From NCBI GenBank assembly GCA_016191205.1, contig JACPPB010000026.1, positions 1 through 64,000 on the forward strand: a stretch of 64,000 nucleotides of DNA. Reading direction: 5' to 3'. Source of the stretch: Gammaproteobacteria bacterium. GTDB taxonomy: Bacteria; Pseudomonadota; Gammaproteobacteria; Pseudomonadales; Porticoccaceae. The notes under the pieces were generated by a model. That model saw only the letters and a list, made by a program, of their open reading frames with translations. It was not told the origin of the DNA and searched no databases. The position numbers and the translations under genes are program-made. Below are positions 27,949 to 35,511 of the stretch, piece by piece (within the stretch, counting starts at the first letter, position 1; each line of letters starts with the position of its first letter).

Positions 27949-29016
27949 TCATTGGCCGTGGCGGGACGTCTCCTCTGTGGCAGCGGCAGGACGCGGCTGG
28001 CTCGGATCGAAGGCCCTGAACGACGGGTTGTCGTACTTGCCGTAGGGTTTTTTTAACGATTCGCTCATGTAGAAATCCGGATCGTATGCGATGTCCTTCC
28101 ACATATAAAAATCGGGCTTCTCGATACCTTCATATTCGACCGTCAACATCGCCCCGCCGCCTTCTTTGCCAGCCGAGGTGGTGTGTTCCTCGATGTGATC
28201 GTGTGCCATCCAAATACCGGGATTGTTCATCTTAATGATGAGGTCGTAGCGCTCGCCTGGCTGCAATGCAATCACATCCACCATATAGGGCGCCGGAACC
28301 GGAAGGCCGTCCTTGTGCGTCACCATTGCGTCGTGTCCATGCGGGTGGAAAGCCACCGGCGAGGTCGGCGCGTACAGGCGCAGACGCAGCACGTCGCCCT
28401 CCTTCACGCGTATGGGCTGGTTGCCCGGGTGCGCCTTTCCGTTGATGGAAAAATAGTCCAGCACCCGATGCGGGACGCCGTTCTTGCCGTATTCCTTCGC
28501 GACCGACGAGTCCCAGCCGGAGAACATCAGTATCGCATCCTTGGTAACCTGCTTTTCCAGCTCGGTCGGTTTCTTCGGATCAACGATCATCGGCCCCCAC
28601 ATCCCGCGCAAATCGATGTGCTCGGCCGTGTTCACATGGCAGTGATACCAGAGGCTGCCGGGCTTGTCGGCGACGAAGCGATAGATAAAACTGTCACCCG
28701 GCTCGATCGCCTGCTGCGAGACGCCCGGCACACCGTCCATTTTCCAAGTATGCGTCTGATAGGTGCCATGGAAATGGATGGTGTGACTTATCGTGGTGTT
28801 GTTCTGCACGTTCACCTCGACGTTGTCGCCTTCCTGCACGTGAATCAACGGTCCGGGTACCTGCCCGTCGTAGGCCCACACCTTGGTGGTAAGGCCCGGC
28901 GCCACTTCAAGGTCGTATTCCTCGATCGTCATGTCGAATTTGCGCAACTCCGCCCGGGCGCTGAGCGTGAAACCCAGAAACCAGAGGAGGATCAATACAG
29001 CTCGTATAGTCATCAT
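27949..29016 (-). CDS. Two-domain multicopper oxidase (NcgA-like)
   Basis: A 355-residue exported protein (signal RAVLILLWFLGFTLSARA) with two cupredoxin domains. Copper ligands appear in SHTIHFHGTY, then WYHCHVNTAEHIDLRGMWG (type 1 copper Cys, His and Met in domain 1), FHPHGHDAMV and WMAHDHIEEH in domain 2. It resembles two-domain oxidases such as NcgA of Nitrosomonas, encoded beside nirK. The ATG at 29016 has GGAG 9 bases upstream; the track's longer start is a GTG. It is last of four genes in the NirK-like cluster, 100 bases after the monoheme cytochrome. Confidence 0.88.
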   Translation of the reverse strand: MMTIRAVLILLWFLGFTLSARAELRKFDMTIEEYDLEVAPGLTTKVWAYDGQVPGPLIHVQEGDNVEVNVQNNTTISHTIHFHGTYQTHTWKMDGVPGVSQQAIEPGDSFIYRFVADKPGSLWYHCHVNTAEHIDLRGMWGPMIVDPKKPTELEKQVTKDAILMFSGWDSSVAKEYGKNGVPHRVLDYFSINGKAHPGNQPIRVKEGDVLRLRLYAPTSPVAFHPHGHDAMVTHKDGLPVPAPYMVDVIALQPGERYDLIIKMNNPGIWMAHDHIEEHTTSAGKEGGGAMLTVEYEGIEKPDFYMWKDIAYDPDFYMSESLKKPYGKYDNPSFRAFDPSQPRPAAATEETSRHGQ

Positions 29017-29116
29017 GATATTCCACTCCACGGGGAGAAATTAGAAACTGGTTCTGCGTCATTTCCCGATTCCAGGGAGAACCAAGGATGCACCCTCGTT
29101 CCCCCGCATCGATCCG

Positions 29117-29464
29117 TTAGTCTTTCTGGCAGCACAGTTCGCGCAGGTGACCGACGAGGGCATGGATGTCGTCATCGGTCAGATTGCCGCCCCAGATCGG
29201 CATCAACACCGACTTGTTGACGGATTTTCCGCCTTGCTGAATCACCTTGAACAATTCGTCGTCGGTGCGCGCGGACATTTCCTTGATATCTGAATGATCG
29301 CGCGGCTGGACTGACATATGGGCGGCATTGATGCCCTTGCCGTTGCCGTGTGCGCCATGGCACTGCGTGCAATACATGGTGTAGAGCTGGGCGCCGCGGT
29401 CGCCCTCGGCGTGTGCCACGGCACCCACTGCGAGTACCGAAGCAGCAAGCAAAAGCTTTTTCAT
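29117..29464 (-). CDS. Small monoheme cytochrome c
   Basis: A 115-residue periplasmic class I cytochrome: signal peptide MKKLLLAASVLAVGAVAHA, then YCTQCHGAHGNGKG with the CxxCH heme site and SVLMPIWGGNL carrying the axial Met. Its ATG overlaps the stop of the diheme cytochrome by 4 bases. The long 447-residue ORF in the track merges this gene with out-of-frame upstream sequence and is rejected. It probably carries electrons to or from the copper enzymes of the cluster. The extra CC pair near the C-terminus is unusual. Confidence 0.9.
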   Translation of the reverse strand: MKKLLLAASVLAVGAVAHAEGDRGAQLYTMYCTQCHGAHGNGKGINAAHMSVQPRDHSDIKEMSARTDDELFKVIQQGGKSVNKSVLMPIWGGNLTDDDIHALVGHLRELCCQKD

Positions 29465-30153
29465 GGCTGCTTCTCCCCGATCACCTTGAGATAGTCCGCC
29501 AGCTTGTGCACCGCATCCGCCTTGATATCGCCCTTCGGCATCAAGGTGTGCGGGTCCCAGGCCAGGGGATTCGCGATATATGCGCTGATGAACGCCGGCT
29601 GCAGCCGTATCCACGCCGTGTACAGCTCGGGACCCGAAACTCCGCCACTGTTCGGCGCATCCTGATGGCACGCATCGCAGCCCTTGAACTTCCCGAAGTT
29701 CATCTTCCCCATGGACTTGGCGATGGTGCCGGGCTGGTAGGTTTCGGCCTTGATCAGATCGTCGAAGGGCTTGAGCGTCATGAGATAATCGGCCATCGCG
29801 TCGGCCTGCGCGGCCGGCACTGCCGGATGCTCGGCCAAGCTGGCCGCGTCGACAACATCGCCGTTCGGTCCGTCTTTCACATGCGCGGGCGGGAATACGC
29901 CCGCCGGCCGAATGCGGGTGGGATTCTGCAGCCAGCTGACCAACCAGGCGCGCTGGAATTTGTTGCCGGCAAAATCCAGCGGCGGGGCCTTGCGTTCGGC
30001 GCGCTCCTGAATGCCCAAGGTCGCGTAGTCGTGCGTGAGGGCATGGCAGGTGCCGCATTGCTGCTGCACATCCCCAGCCGTATCGGCCTTTGCCGCGCCG
30101 GGGACGCCCGCTGCCAACATTGCCGCCACGCCCAGACTGAACAGGTGTTTCAC
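29461..30153 (-). CDS. Diheme cytochrome c
   Basis: A 230-residue periplasmic protein with signal peptide MKHLFSLGVAAMLAAGVPGAAKA and two heme sites, QCGTCHALTHDY near residue 33 and KGCDACHQDA near 158, each within a cytochrome c domain. HTLMPKGDIK near the C-terminus offers an axial Met. It sits 36 bases after the NirK-like gene and overlaps the next cytochrome, so the two probably form one electron-transfer chain to the copper oxidases. It parallels the NcgB/NcgC cytochromes of Nitrosomonas. Confidence 0.9.
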   Translation of the reverse strand: MKHLFSLGVAAMLAAGVPGAAKADTAGDVQQQCGTCHALTHDYATLGIQERAERKAPPLDFAGNKFQRAWLVSWLQNPTRIRPAGVFPPAHVKDGPNGDVVDAASLAEHPAVPAAQADAMADYLMTLKPFDDLIKAETYQPGTIAKSMGKMNFGKFKGCDACHQDAPNSGGVSGPELYTAWIRLQPAFISAYIANPLAWDPHTLMPKGDIKADAVHKLADYLKVIGEKQP

Positions 30154-30189
30154 GGGTACTCCTTTGTTCCTTGTGCGTTGACCGAGGGA

Positions 30190-31131
30190 TCAACGAAGAA
30201 TCAATTGATCGCCATGCCCTTTCAGGGGATTGGCGTCCTTGCTGTTCATCAGCACGGTGATGCCGCCGTTCATCGCGTGCTTCATGCTGTGATCGACCAG
30301 CGCATTGTTGGTGGGGCGATCTTTCGGGCTGATGATGTCCAGGATCACGCCATGTGCAGGGGGTACCTGCATGGTCTGCATGCCCCACAGCACGTTCTTC
30401 GGATTGCCGTTGTCCCACACGCGGTCCCAGATGCCGGCGATCGGGTGAAAAGCCGCCCATTCGTTGATCATCGCGTTGACGAAATAGATGCGAACGCGCT
30501 CGCCAGGCTGCGATTCAAGCGCGATGCCGGCATTGGAGTCGTGCACCGGGTCGTAATGGAAAAGCCTGCCGTTGACCAGCACTCCTTGCCATTTATCGCC
30601 CGCGGTACGCTCCTTGCCGGAAGCCCCCGCTTCGAACAGATCGCCGTGGACGAGGACGTACTCGCGATCGGGTTTCGGGAACACCTCGCTGTAGCCTTCC
30701 TTGGGGTCGACGATCACCACGCCGTACATGCCGCGCGAGATGTGCTCGGCCATCGAATCAGAGCCGCAGTGATAGATCCAGACGCCGGGGTGTTCGGCCT
30801 TGAAGGTAAAGTTTTTCTTCTCGCCGGGCTTGATCGACTCAAAATCGGTCAACACGTCCAAGCGTCCGGCGTGGAAATCCATCGAGTGGCTGTTCTTGTT
30901 GGCGGGATCGTTGAGCAGCGTGAAATCGATGGTATCCCCTTCGTTGACGCGCACCAGCGGTCCCGGGATGGTGCCGTTGTAGGTCCACATCGGTGCCTTG
31001 GTTCCAGCGTTGTCGATCTGCAGCTCAACTTCGCGCACCGGAATCTCGACCTTGACAGTCGCGGCCAGCGCGCTTGCGGAAGATGTCGCGGTGGCCAGTA
31101 GCAGCACGAGAGCGAGGGAACGATGTTTCAT
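30190..31131 (-). CDS. NirK-like copper nitrite reductase homologue
   Basis: A 313-residue exported two-cupredoxin protein (signal LVLLLATATSSASALA). Type 1 copper ligands H82, C122, H130 and M135 and type 2 ligands H87, H121 and H281 are present (SHSMDFHAG, WIYHCGSDSMAEHISRGM, LVDHSMKHA). Asp85, the NirK active-site Asp, is kept. The NirK segment FHLIGGHG is here FHPIAGIW, so the second His (His255 in Alcaligenes numbering) is replaced. It may therefore be a divergent nitrite reductase or a different oxidase. It is first in the operon, behind a sigma-54 promoter. Confidence 0.8.
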   Translation of the reverse strand: MKHRSLALVLLLATATSSASALAATVKVEIPVREVELQIDNAGTKAPMWTYNGTIPGPLVRVNEGDTIDFTLLNDPANKNSHSMDFHAGRLDVLTDFESIKPGEKKNFTFKAEHPGVWIYHCGSDSMAEHISRGMYGVVIVDPKEGYSEVFPKPDREYVLVHGDLFEAGASGKERTAGDKWQGVLVNGRLFHYDPVHDSNAGIALESQPGERVRIYFVNAMINEWAAFHPIAGIWDRVWDNGNPKNVLWGMQTMQVPPAHGVILDIISPKDRPTNNALVDHSMKHAMNGGITVLMNSKDANPLKGHGDQLILR

Positions 31132-31184
31132 GTAGGTATTCCTCTTTTCGGTTTAGGTTTTAGCGCAAGATCAGCTTGACCCAT

Positions 31185-31200
31185 ATCAAAAACCGGGCCA
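31185..31200 (-). promoter_or_regulatory. Sigma-54 (-24/-12) promoter for the NirK-like operon
   Basis: On the minus strand the sequence is TGGCCCG-GTTT-TTGAT against the consensus TGGCACG-N4-TTGCW, with correct spacing and one key mismatch. It lies about 55 bases upstream of the NirK-like ATG. A NorR-type activator gene diverges from it. Confidence 0.65.
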
Positions 31201-31224
31201 GAATTATTTTTAATATATTTCAAC

Positions 31225-31291
31225 AGGTTAATAACCTATGTTGTTTAATAAGCAACTTCAGTTATGATGTTTTTTTGACAACATTGATGTC
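31225..31291. promoter_or_regulatory. Inverted repeats, candidate NorR enhancer sites
   Basis: Three inverted repeats lie between the sigma-54 promoter and norR: AGGTTAATAACCT (31225-31237), GTTG-N9-CAAC (31240-31256) and GACA-N7-TGTC (31277-31291). NorR usually binds three such sites upstream of its target. None fits the E. coli NorR consensus exactly, so the assignment is by position. Confidence 0.45.
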
Positions 31292-31294
31292 TCG

Positions 31295-32836
31295 ATGACT
31301 ACGTCCGATGCCTTTGTCAATCTTGCCGGCGCCGTCGCGGATCTTTCCAAGGCAATGCCCAGGGAGACCCGGTATGCGCGCCTGCTCGATGCCTTCCGGC
31401 GCAGCTTTCCCTGCGACGCAATCGCCCTGCTCGCGCGCGACGGCGAGCAACTCATACCGCGCGCGGTAGAGGGCCTCAGCACCGATACACTGGGGCGGCG
31501 CTTCGTGATTCGTGATCACCCACGCCTGGCGCAGATCCTGCACAGTACCGAACCGGTACGCTTTCCCGCCGGCTCCGCACTCCCCGATCCGTATGACGGT
31601 CTGGTCGAGAAAGCGGGTGATCATCTGTACGTGCACGACTGCATGGGTGCCTCGCTGTACATCGACGAGCAGCCCTGGGGTGTGGTGACGCTGGATGCCA
31701 TGACGCCGGAAAGCTTCGACGCGATCGACCTCGATATTTTTCGCGCTTTCGTCGCGGTGGCCGCGGCCACCGTGCGCGCCGCGGACTGGATTCAGCACCT
31801 GGAAGAACAGCTCGAACGTCATCACCGCATCCAGCGCTCGGGGGTGCACGAGGGCGCTGCGGATGAATTGATCGGACAAAGCCCGGCCATGCTGCAAATG
31901 GAGCGCGAAGCGCAGATCGTCGCGCCCTCTGACCTGCCCGTGCTGATCCTCGGCGAAACCGGTGTCGGGAAGGAACTGGTGGCGCGCAGGATTCATCGCC
32001 ATTCGGCGCGCGCGCAAGAACCGATGGTCTACATCAACTGCGCCGCACTGCCCGAATCGCTCGCCGAAAGCGAACTGTTCGGTCACATGCGCGGCGCGTT
32101 TTCAGGCGCCACCGAGGATCGCATCGGCAAGTTCGAACTGGCGCACGAAGGTACGCTGTTTCTCGACGAGATCGGGGAATTGCCCCTGACGGTACAGGCG
32201 AAACTGCTGCGCGCACTGCAGAACGGCGACATTCAGCGCATCGGCAGCGACAGGCAGCATCGCGTCGACGTGCGTGTGATTGCCGCCACAAACCGGGATC
32301 TGAAGCATGAAGTCGCGACCGGCCGCTTCCGCATCGACCTCTACCATCGCCTCAGTGTTTATCCACTCCTGGTGCCACCGCTGCGCGAACGCGGCGAGGA
32401 TGTGCTGATGCTCGCGGGCTATTTCATCGAGCGCAATCAGCGCCGTCTCGGTCTACGCGGCGCGCGACTGAGCCGTGGCGTACGCCAGTGGCTGACGCGG
32501 TATCCGTGGCCAGGCAACGTGCGGGAACTTGAACACACGCTTTCCCGCGCAATGATCCGCGCGCTGAGCGTCGCTTCCTCGCGCGAACGCATCATCGAAC
32601 TCACAACCCAGCATCTGGGAGCGGAGGCGCAACCGATACCGGCCGAAGCGGCAGCCGCCACGCCGATTCCCGACGGCGATTCGCGTCCGCTCAACGAAAT
32701 CATCGAGCACTGTCGCCGCGAGGCGATCCAGCTGCGACTGCGTCAGCACGAGGGCAACCGCGCTTCTGCTGCGCGCTCTCTCGGACTCGACCGAGGAAAT
32801 TTCCATCGTTTGCTGAAAAAGCTGGGCCTGCGCTGA
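31295..32836 (+). CDS. norR: NorR-type NO-responsive sigma-54 activator
   Basis: A 513-residue enhancer-binding protein. The N-terminal GAF domain follows NorR closely (LGRRFVIRDHPRLAQIL, LPDPYDGLVEKAGDHLYVHDCMG), where a non-heme iron senses NO. The AAA+ domain has GETGVGKELVARRIH, the sigma-54 contact loop GAFSGA (usually GAFTGA), and FLDEIGELPL. The C-terminus is a Fis-type helix-turn-helix ending RNFHRLLKKLGLR-like. It diverges from the NirK-like operon, which it most likely activates. The ATG at 31295 has a weak SD. Confidence 0.92.
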   Translation: MTTSDAFVNLAGAVADLSKAMPRETRYARLLDAFRRSFPCDAIALLARDGEQLIPRAVEGLSTDTLGRRFVIRDHPRLAQILHSTEPVRFPAGSALPDPYDGLVEKAGDHLYVHDCMGASLYIDEQPWGVVTLDAMTPESFDAIDLDIFRAFVAVAAATVRAADWIQHLEEQLERHHRIQRSGVHEGAADELIGQSPAMLQMEREAQIVAPSDLPVLILGETGVGKELVARRIHRHSARAQEPMVYINCAALPESLAESELFGHMRGAFSGATEDRIGKFELAHEGTLFLDEIGELPLTVQAKLLRALQNGDIQRIGSDRQHRVDVRVIAATNRDLKHEVATGRFRIDLYHRLSVYPLLVPPLRERGEDVLMLAGYFIERNQRRLGLRGARLSRGVRQWLTRYPWPGNVRELEHTLSRAMIRALSVASSRERIIELTTQHLGAEAQPIPAEAAAATPIPDGDSRPLNEIIEHCRREAIQLRLRQHEGNRASAARSLGLDRGNFHRLLKKLGLR

Positions 32837-32917
32837 GCACGCCTCGGGCGTTCATGCCCGGAGTACGATGGCGGGAGCGATCCAGTCAGATCAGGCCCGC
32901 TCCAGCAGCCGGCTGAG

Positions 32918-33010
32918 TTACGAGACGCCGATGTAACCCAGGCCGTTGGCGAAATTCACCATGGCATCCGGATGGTGGCGCCGATCATGGGCGATGCGCA
33001 GGCTGATGAC
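32918..33010 (-). other. Unexplained coding-like remnant
   Basis: The end of a minus-strand frame (ORF 32918-33493) reads DRRHHPDAMVNFANGLGYIGV before its stop. The upstream part overlaps the ELM1-family gene in another frame and is a shadow. The tail looks protein-like but I do not recognise it and there is no start of its own. It may be the 3' end of a decayed gene, or chance. Confidence 0.25.
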
Positions 33011-33026
33011 ATTAGCAGGTCTTAAG

Positions 33027-34163
33027 TTATGCGCACGCCACCAGCGCACGAATGCGTCGCACCACCACTTCGAGATCGTCCGGGGGAACGGTGCCGCCGA
33101 TCCGGAACGGCTCCCCGACCCAGACCGCCAGATGGCGCTCCACCAGCAACTGGTGAAAATAACGAAAATCCCGGGTGCCGTTGAGCAATCCGAAATAGTC
33201 GAAGCGATAGACCAGCCGCGCCAGCCACTGCCGGACGCGGTCGGCGCGCGTCTCCCCGCGCGGGTCGAACAGTTTGCGCAGCAGCACGCGGCGCGCCTGA
33301 TCCACTCCGCCGAGCAGGCCGGTCGGGAGGGGAAAGATCGCCAGCGGCTTGCCCAGGGCGGCCACTTCCACCAGCATCGAAATACTGTCGCCGGTAACCA
33401 CGAAACCGTTCGCGGTGCCCAGCAGCGCGCGATAGGGGTTGTCGGCCTGGCTGCCCCTGGCATCGTCCTGCTCCGCCTCGGCCGGCCACGCAAAAAACGG
33501 CACAGCGGACGGCAACTGCTTGCGCAACCGCGCCACCACCGCCGCCGGCGTGCGCCGACTGGTCACCACATAGGGTGTACCGCCCAGATCGCGAATACGC
33601 CGGGTTTCCGCGATCAACGCCCGCGTGACCCTGGCGTTCATCACAAAAGGACCGGTGGGGCCACCCACGAACACCGCGATCAGGGGCCGCTGCAGGGGTG
33701 CCAGGCGGCTGCGCCAGCGCTCCGCTTCGGCCTGGATCGCGTCTGTGCTGACCCGCATCAGCGGCAGGGTGACCGGCAGGTAGTTGGGCAGGGGTGGCAG
33801 ATGGTTCTCGCCGCTCGCCACCACCAGATCGAATACGTGCATGGCGCCCGAGGGCTTGCCGATATGAATGACGCGGGTGCGATTGCCGGATTGCTGCCGC
33901 ACCCAGAGCGCCGCCATCGCGGGCCGGCGGCCGACGGTGATGATCAGGTCGGGCCAGGGCGGGGTCAGCGGATCGGAGCGCTCCAGGTCCAGATGGTCGA
34001 GGGTGCGCCGAAAGCGCGGCTTGGCGACCACATACTTCGAACGCATCACCAGCATTTTGCGATCGCAGGGCCAGCCCAGCGCGGCGGCGACCGCTTCGAC
34101 CTGGCCGTTGTCGCCGCGCTTGTCGCCCAGCAGCAGCCAGGTGACGGGAGTCAACGCCAGCAT
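33027..34163 (-). CDS. ELM1-family (COG3660) protein, copy 2
   Basis: A 378-residue relative of the 17071 gene: TWLLLGDKRGDNGQVEAVAAALGW at the start, PDLIITVGRRPAMAALWV, VIHIGKPSGAMHVFDLV, IAVFVGGPTGPFVMNARVT, and ANGFVVTGDSISMLVEVAALG. The GT-B-like plan suggests a glycosyltransferase. It lies 3 bases after the sulfotransferase stop, so both are one transcript, and it belongs to the putative lipid locus. It is more divergent by eye than the copies at 17071 and 37225. Confidence 0.85.
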   Translation of the reverse strand: MLALTPVTWLLLGDKRGDNGQVEAVAAALGWPCDRKMLVMRSKYVVAKPRFRRTLDHLDLERSDPLTPPWPDLIITVGRRPAMAALWVRQQSGNRTRVIHIGKPSGAMHVFDLVVASGENHLPPLPNYLPVTLPLMRVSTDAIQAEAERWRSRLAPLQRPLIAVFVGGPTGPFVMNARVTRALIAETRRIRDLGGTPYVVTSRRTPAAVVARLRKQLPSAVPFFAWPAEAEQDDARGSQADNPYRALLGTANGFVVTGDSISMLVEVAALGKPLAIFPLPTGLLGGVDQARRVLLRKLFDPRGETRADRVRQWLARLVYRFDYFGLLNGTRDFRYFHQLLVERHLAVWVGEPFRIGGTVPPDDLEVVVRRIRALVACA

Positions 34164-34166
34164 TGC

Positions 34167-35096
34167 TCAGCTCGCCGCGTGATAGCCGAGTGCCGGCTCC
34201 AGATTCGCCGCCACCAGGGCCTCCAGCTCGGCCACCTGCTCCGGCGTGAATTCGTCCCGATAACCACCGACCTTGCCGCGCCGGGTCTTGAACGCGGTGG
34301 GATCGCCGGACCGGCGCAGACGCATGCCGCCCTGGCGGAAGAAGCCGCTGGCTTCCATCTTGCGCAGATTGTCGAAGGCGCCAAACTCGACCGCTTCGGA
34401 AATTTCCTCGGCGCTGAAATTTTCACCCATGAAGCGGGTGATCTCTGCCAGCGTCTCGGCGGGACGGCTGCGCAGGTCTTCGTAGCGCACCACCAGCGCG
34501 TTGTCGAGACTCAGGCTGTTGCGATACCACTGATTCAGATAATCGATCAGAAACGGCAGTCCGATATCGCTGTGGCGGACGAAGTTCCACATGTCGATGG
34601 TCTTGCGATCGATGGGATGGGCAATGGCGTGGTTGATCAGTTCCTGCTTCGCGCGCGACTGGCGGCGGGTGAACTGGTAATACCAGGACACCGCGATATC
34701 GATGGGATTGCGCACCAGGATCAGCACCGGCTTGTGGCGCAACGCATTATCCGCGGCGCCGACGGCGAGGCGCTCGCCCACTGCCGTTTCGTAGCTGTAA
34801 CAGCCATTGGTGGCGGCGAGGCGCGGGATCGCCGGATTGGTGCGGGCAAACTCGTCGGTGTTGATGAGCCGCGAGGCCGGCAGACCGTGGCGCACCTGGT
34901 AGAGCCGCGACAGCATCACCTTGAGCCAGGTGTTGCCACTCTTGGGATGGCCGATGATGAGCAGGCTCGCCCGCTCCGCCTTGGCGAGCTCGAGCCGCGC
35001 CAGATACTTGCGGCGCAGCGCGACCCGCAGGGACGCCGGCAGCGGTTCGGTGGGCGCGATGATGAGCGCTTTCTTGACTCCGTCGCTGAGTTGCAC
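34167..35096 (-). CDS. Sulfotransferase domain protein
   Basis: A 309-residue soluble sulfotransferase. The 5'-phosphosulfate loop of PAPS binding is IIGHPKSGNTWLKVMLSRLY and the 3'-phosphate motif is PVLILVRNPIDIAVSWYYQF; RGKVGGYRDEF near the C-terminus is the RxGxxGxW-like region. The start is uncertain: GTG at 35096 has GGGG about 9 bases upstream, GTG at 35102 is an alternative, and the track frame extends much further. It transfers sulfate from PAPS to a hydroxyl group; neighbours point to a lipid or glycan acceptor. It is co-transcribed with ELM1 copy 2. Confidence 0.88.
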   Translation of the reverse strand: MQLSDGVKKALIIAPTEPLPASLRVALRRKYLARLELAKAERASLLIIGHPKSGNTWLKVMLSRLYQVRHGLPASRLINTDEFARTNPAIPRLAATNGCYSYETAVGERLAVGAADNALRHKPVLILVRNPIDIAVSWYYQFTRRQSRAKQELINHAIAHPIDRKTIDMWNFVRHSDIGLPFLIDYLNQWYRNSLSLDNALVVRYEDLRSRPAETLAEITRFMGENFSAEEISEAVEFGAFDNLRKMEASGFFRQGGMRLRRSGDPTAFKTRRGKVGGYRDEFTPEQVAELEALVAANLEPALGYHAAS

Positions 35097-35511
35097 GGCC
35101 ACATACCCCACTGTATCGGCTGACAAAAAAGGGGCGTCAGTATGCGGCAGGGGCGCTGCCAGCACCAGCCGGTCCGGGTCGCGGACGCCGTCGCGCGGAG
35201 CCTTGTCCGCCACCCGGACGCATCCGGCGGATCCATCGCGGCGGGTCAATACCTGCAAGGTGGATGGTAAACTGCCGCGCCGCCACGCACTCCCGGTGAT
35301 TCCATGCGGCGACGGACCCGGTGACGGCAACCACTGCGCAGGCCGGCGCGTACCCGCCCGCGGATACAGCTTCCGGATTCCGCGGGGGGAGGCGGTACAT
35401 CCAGACACAGAACCCGGACAGATCAAGGAGTTACTGGCACTTGACGACAACCATTCTTGCCCTGGTCCGGCGCCGCCCGACCGCAGGGTACGGCGCCGGA
35501 GCCTCGACACC
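35097..35511. other. Divergent intergenic region, about 415 bases
   Basis: The gap between the sulfotransferase (minus) and ABC transporter (plus) must hold both promoters. No convincing extra gene is visible. An open frame extends the sulfotransferase upstream without clear conservation. A TTG frame from 35441 with AGGAG ahead starts TTTILALVRRRP but stops at 35521; it could reflect an alternate, shifted start of the ABC gene. Confidence 0.4.

Noticed and set aside
29117-30460. A 447-residue ORF merging the monoheme cytochrome with upstream sequence
   Set aside because: Only the last 115 residues are a cytochrome; the rest reads two other genes out of frame.
31161-31184. TGGGTCAAGCTGATCTTGCG as a second sigma-54 promoter
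   Set aside because: The GG to GC distance is too long for a -24/-12 element.
32946-35123. A 725-residue plus-strand ORF
   Set aside because: Antisense to the ELM1 and sulfotransferase genes with no recognisable domain.
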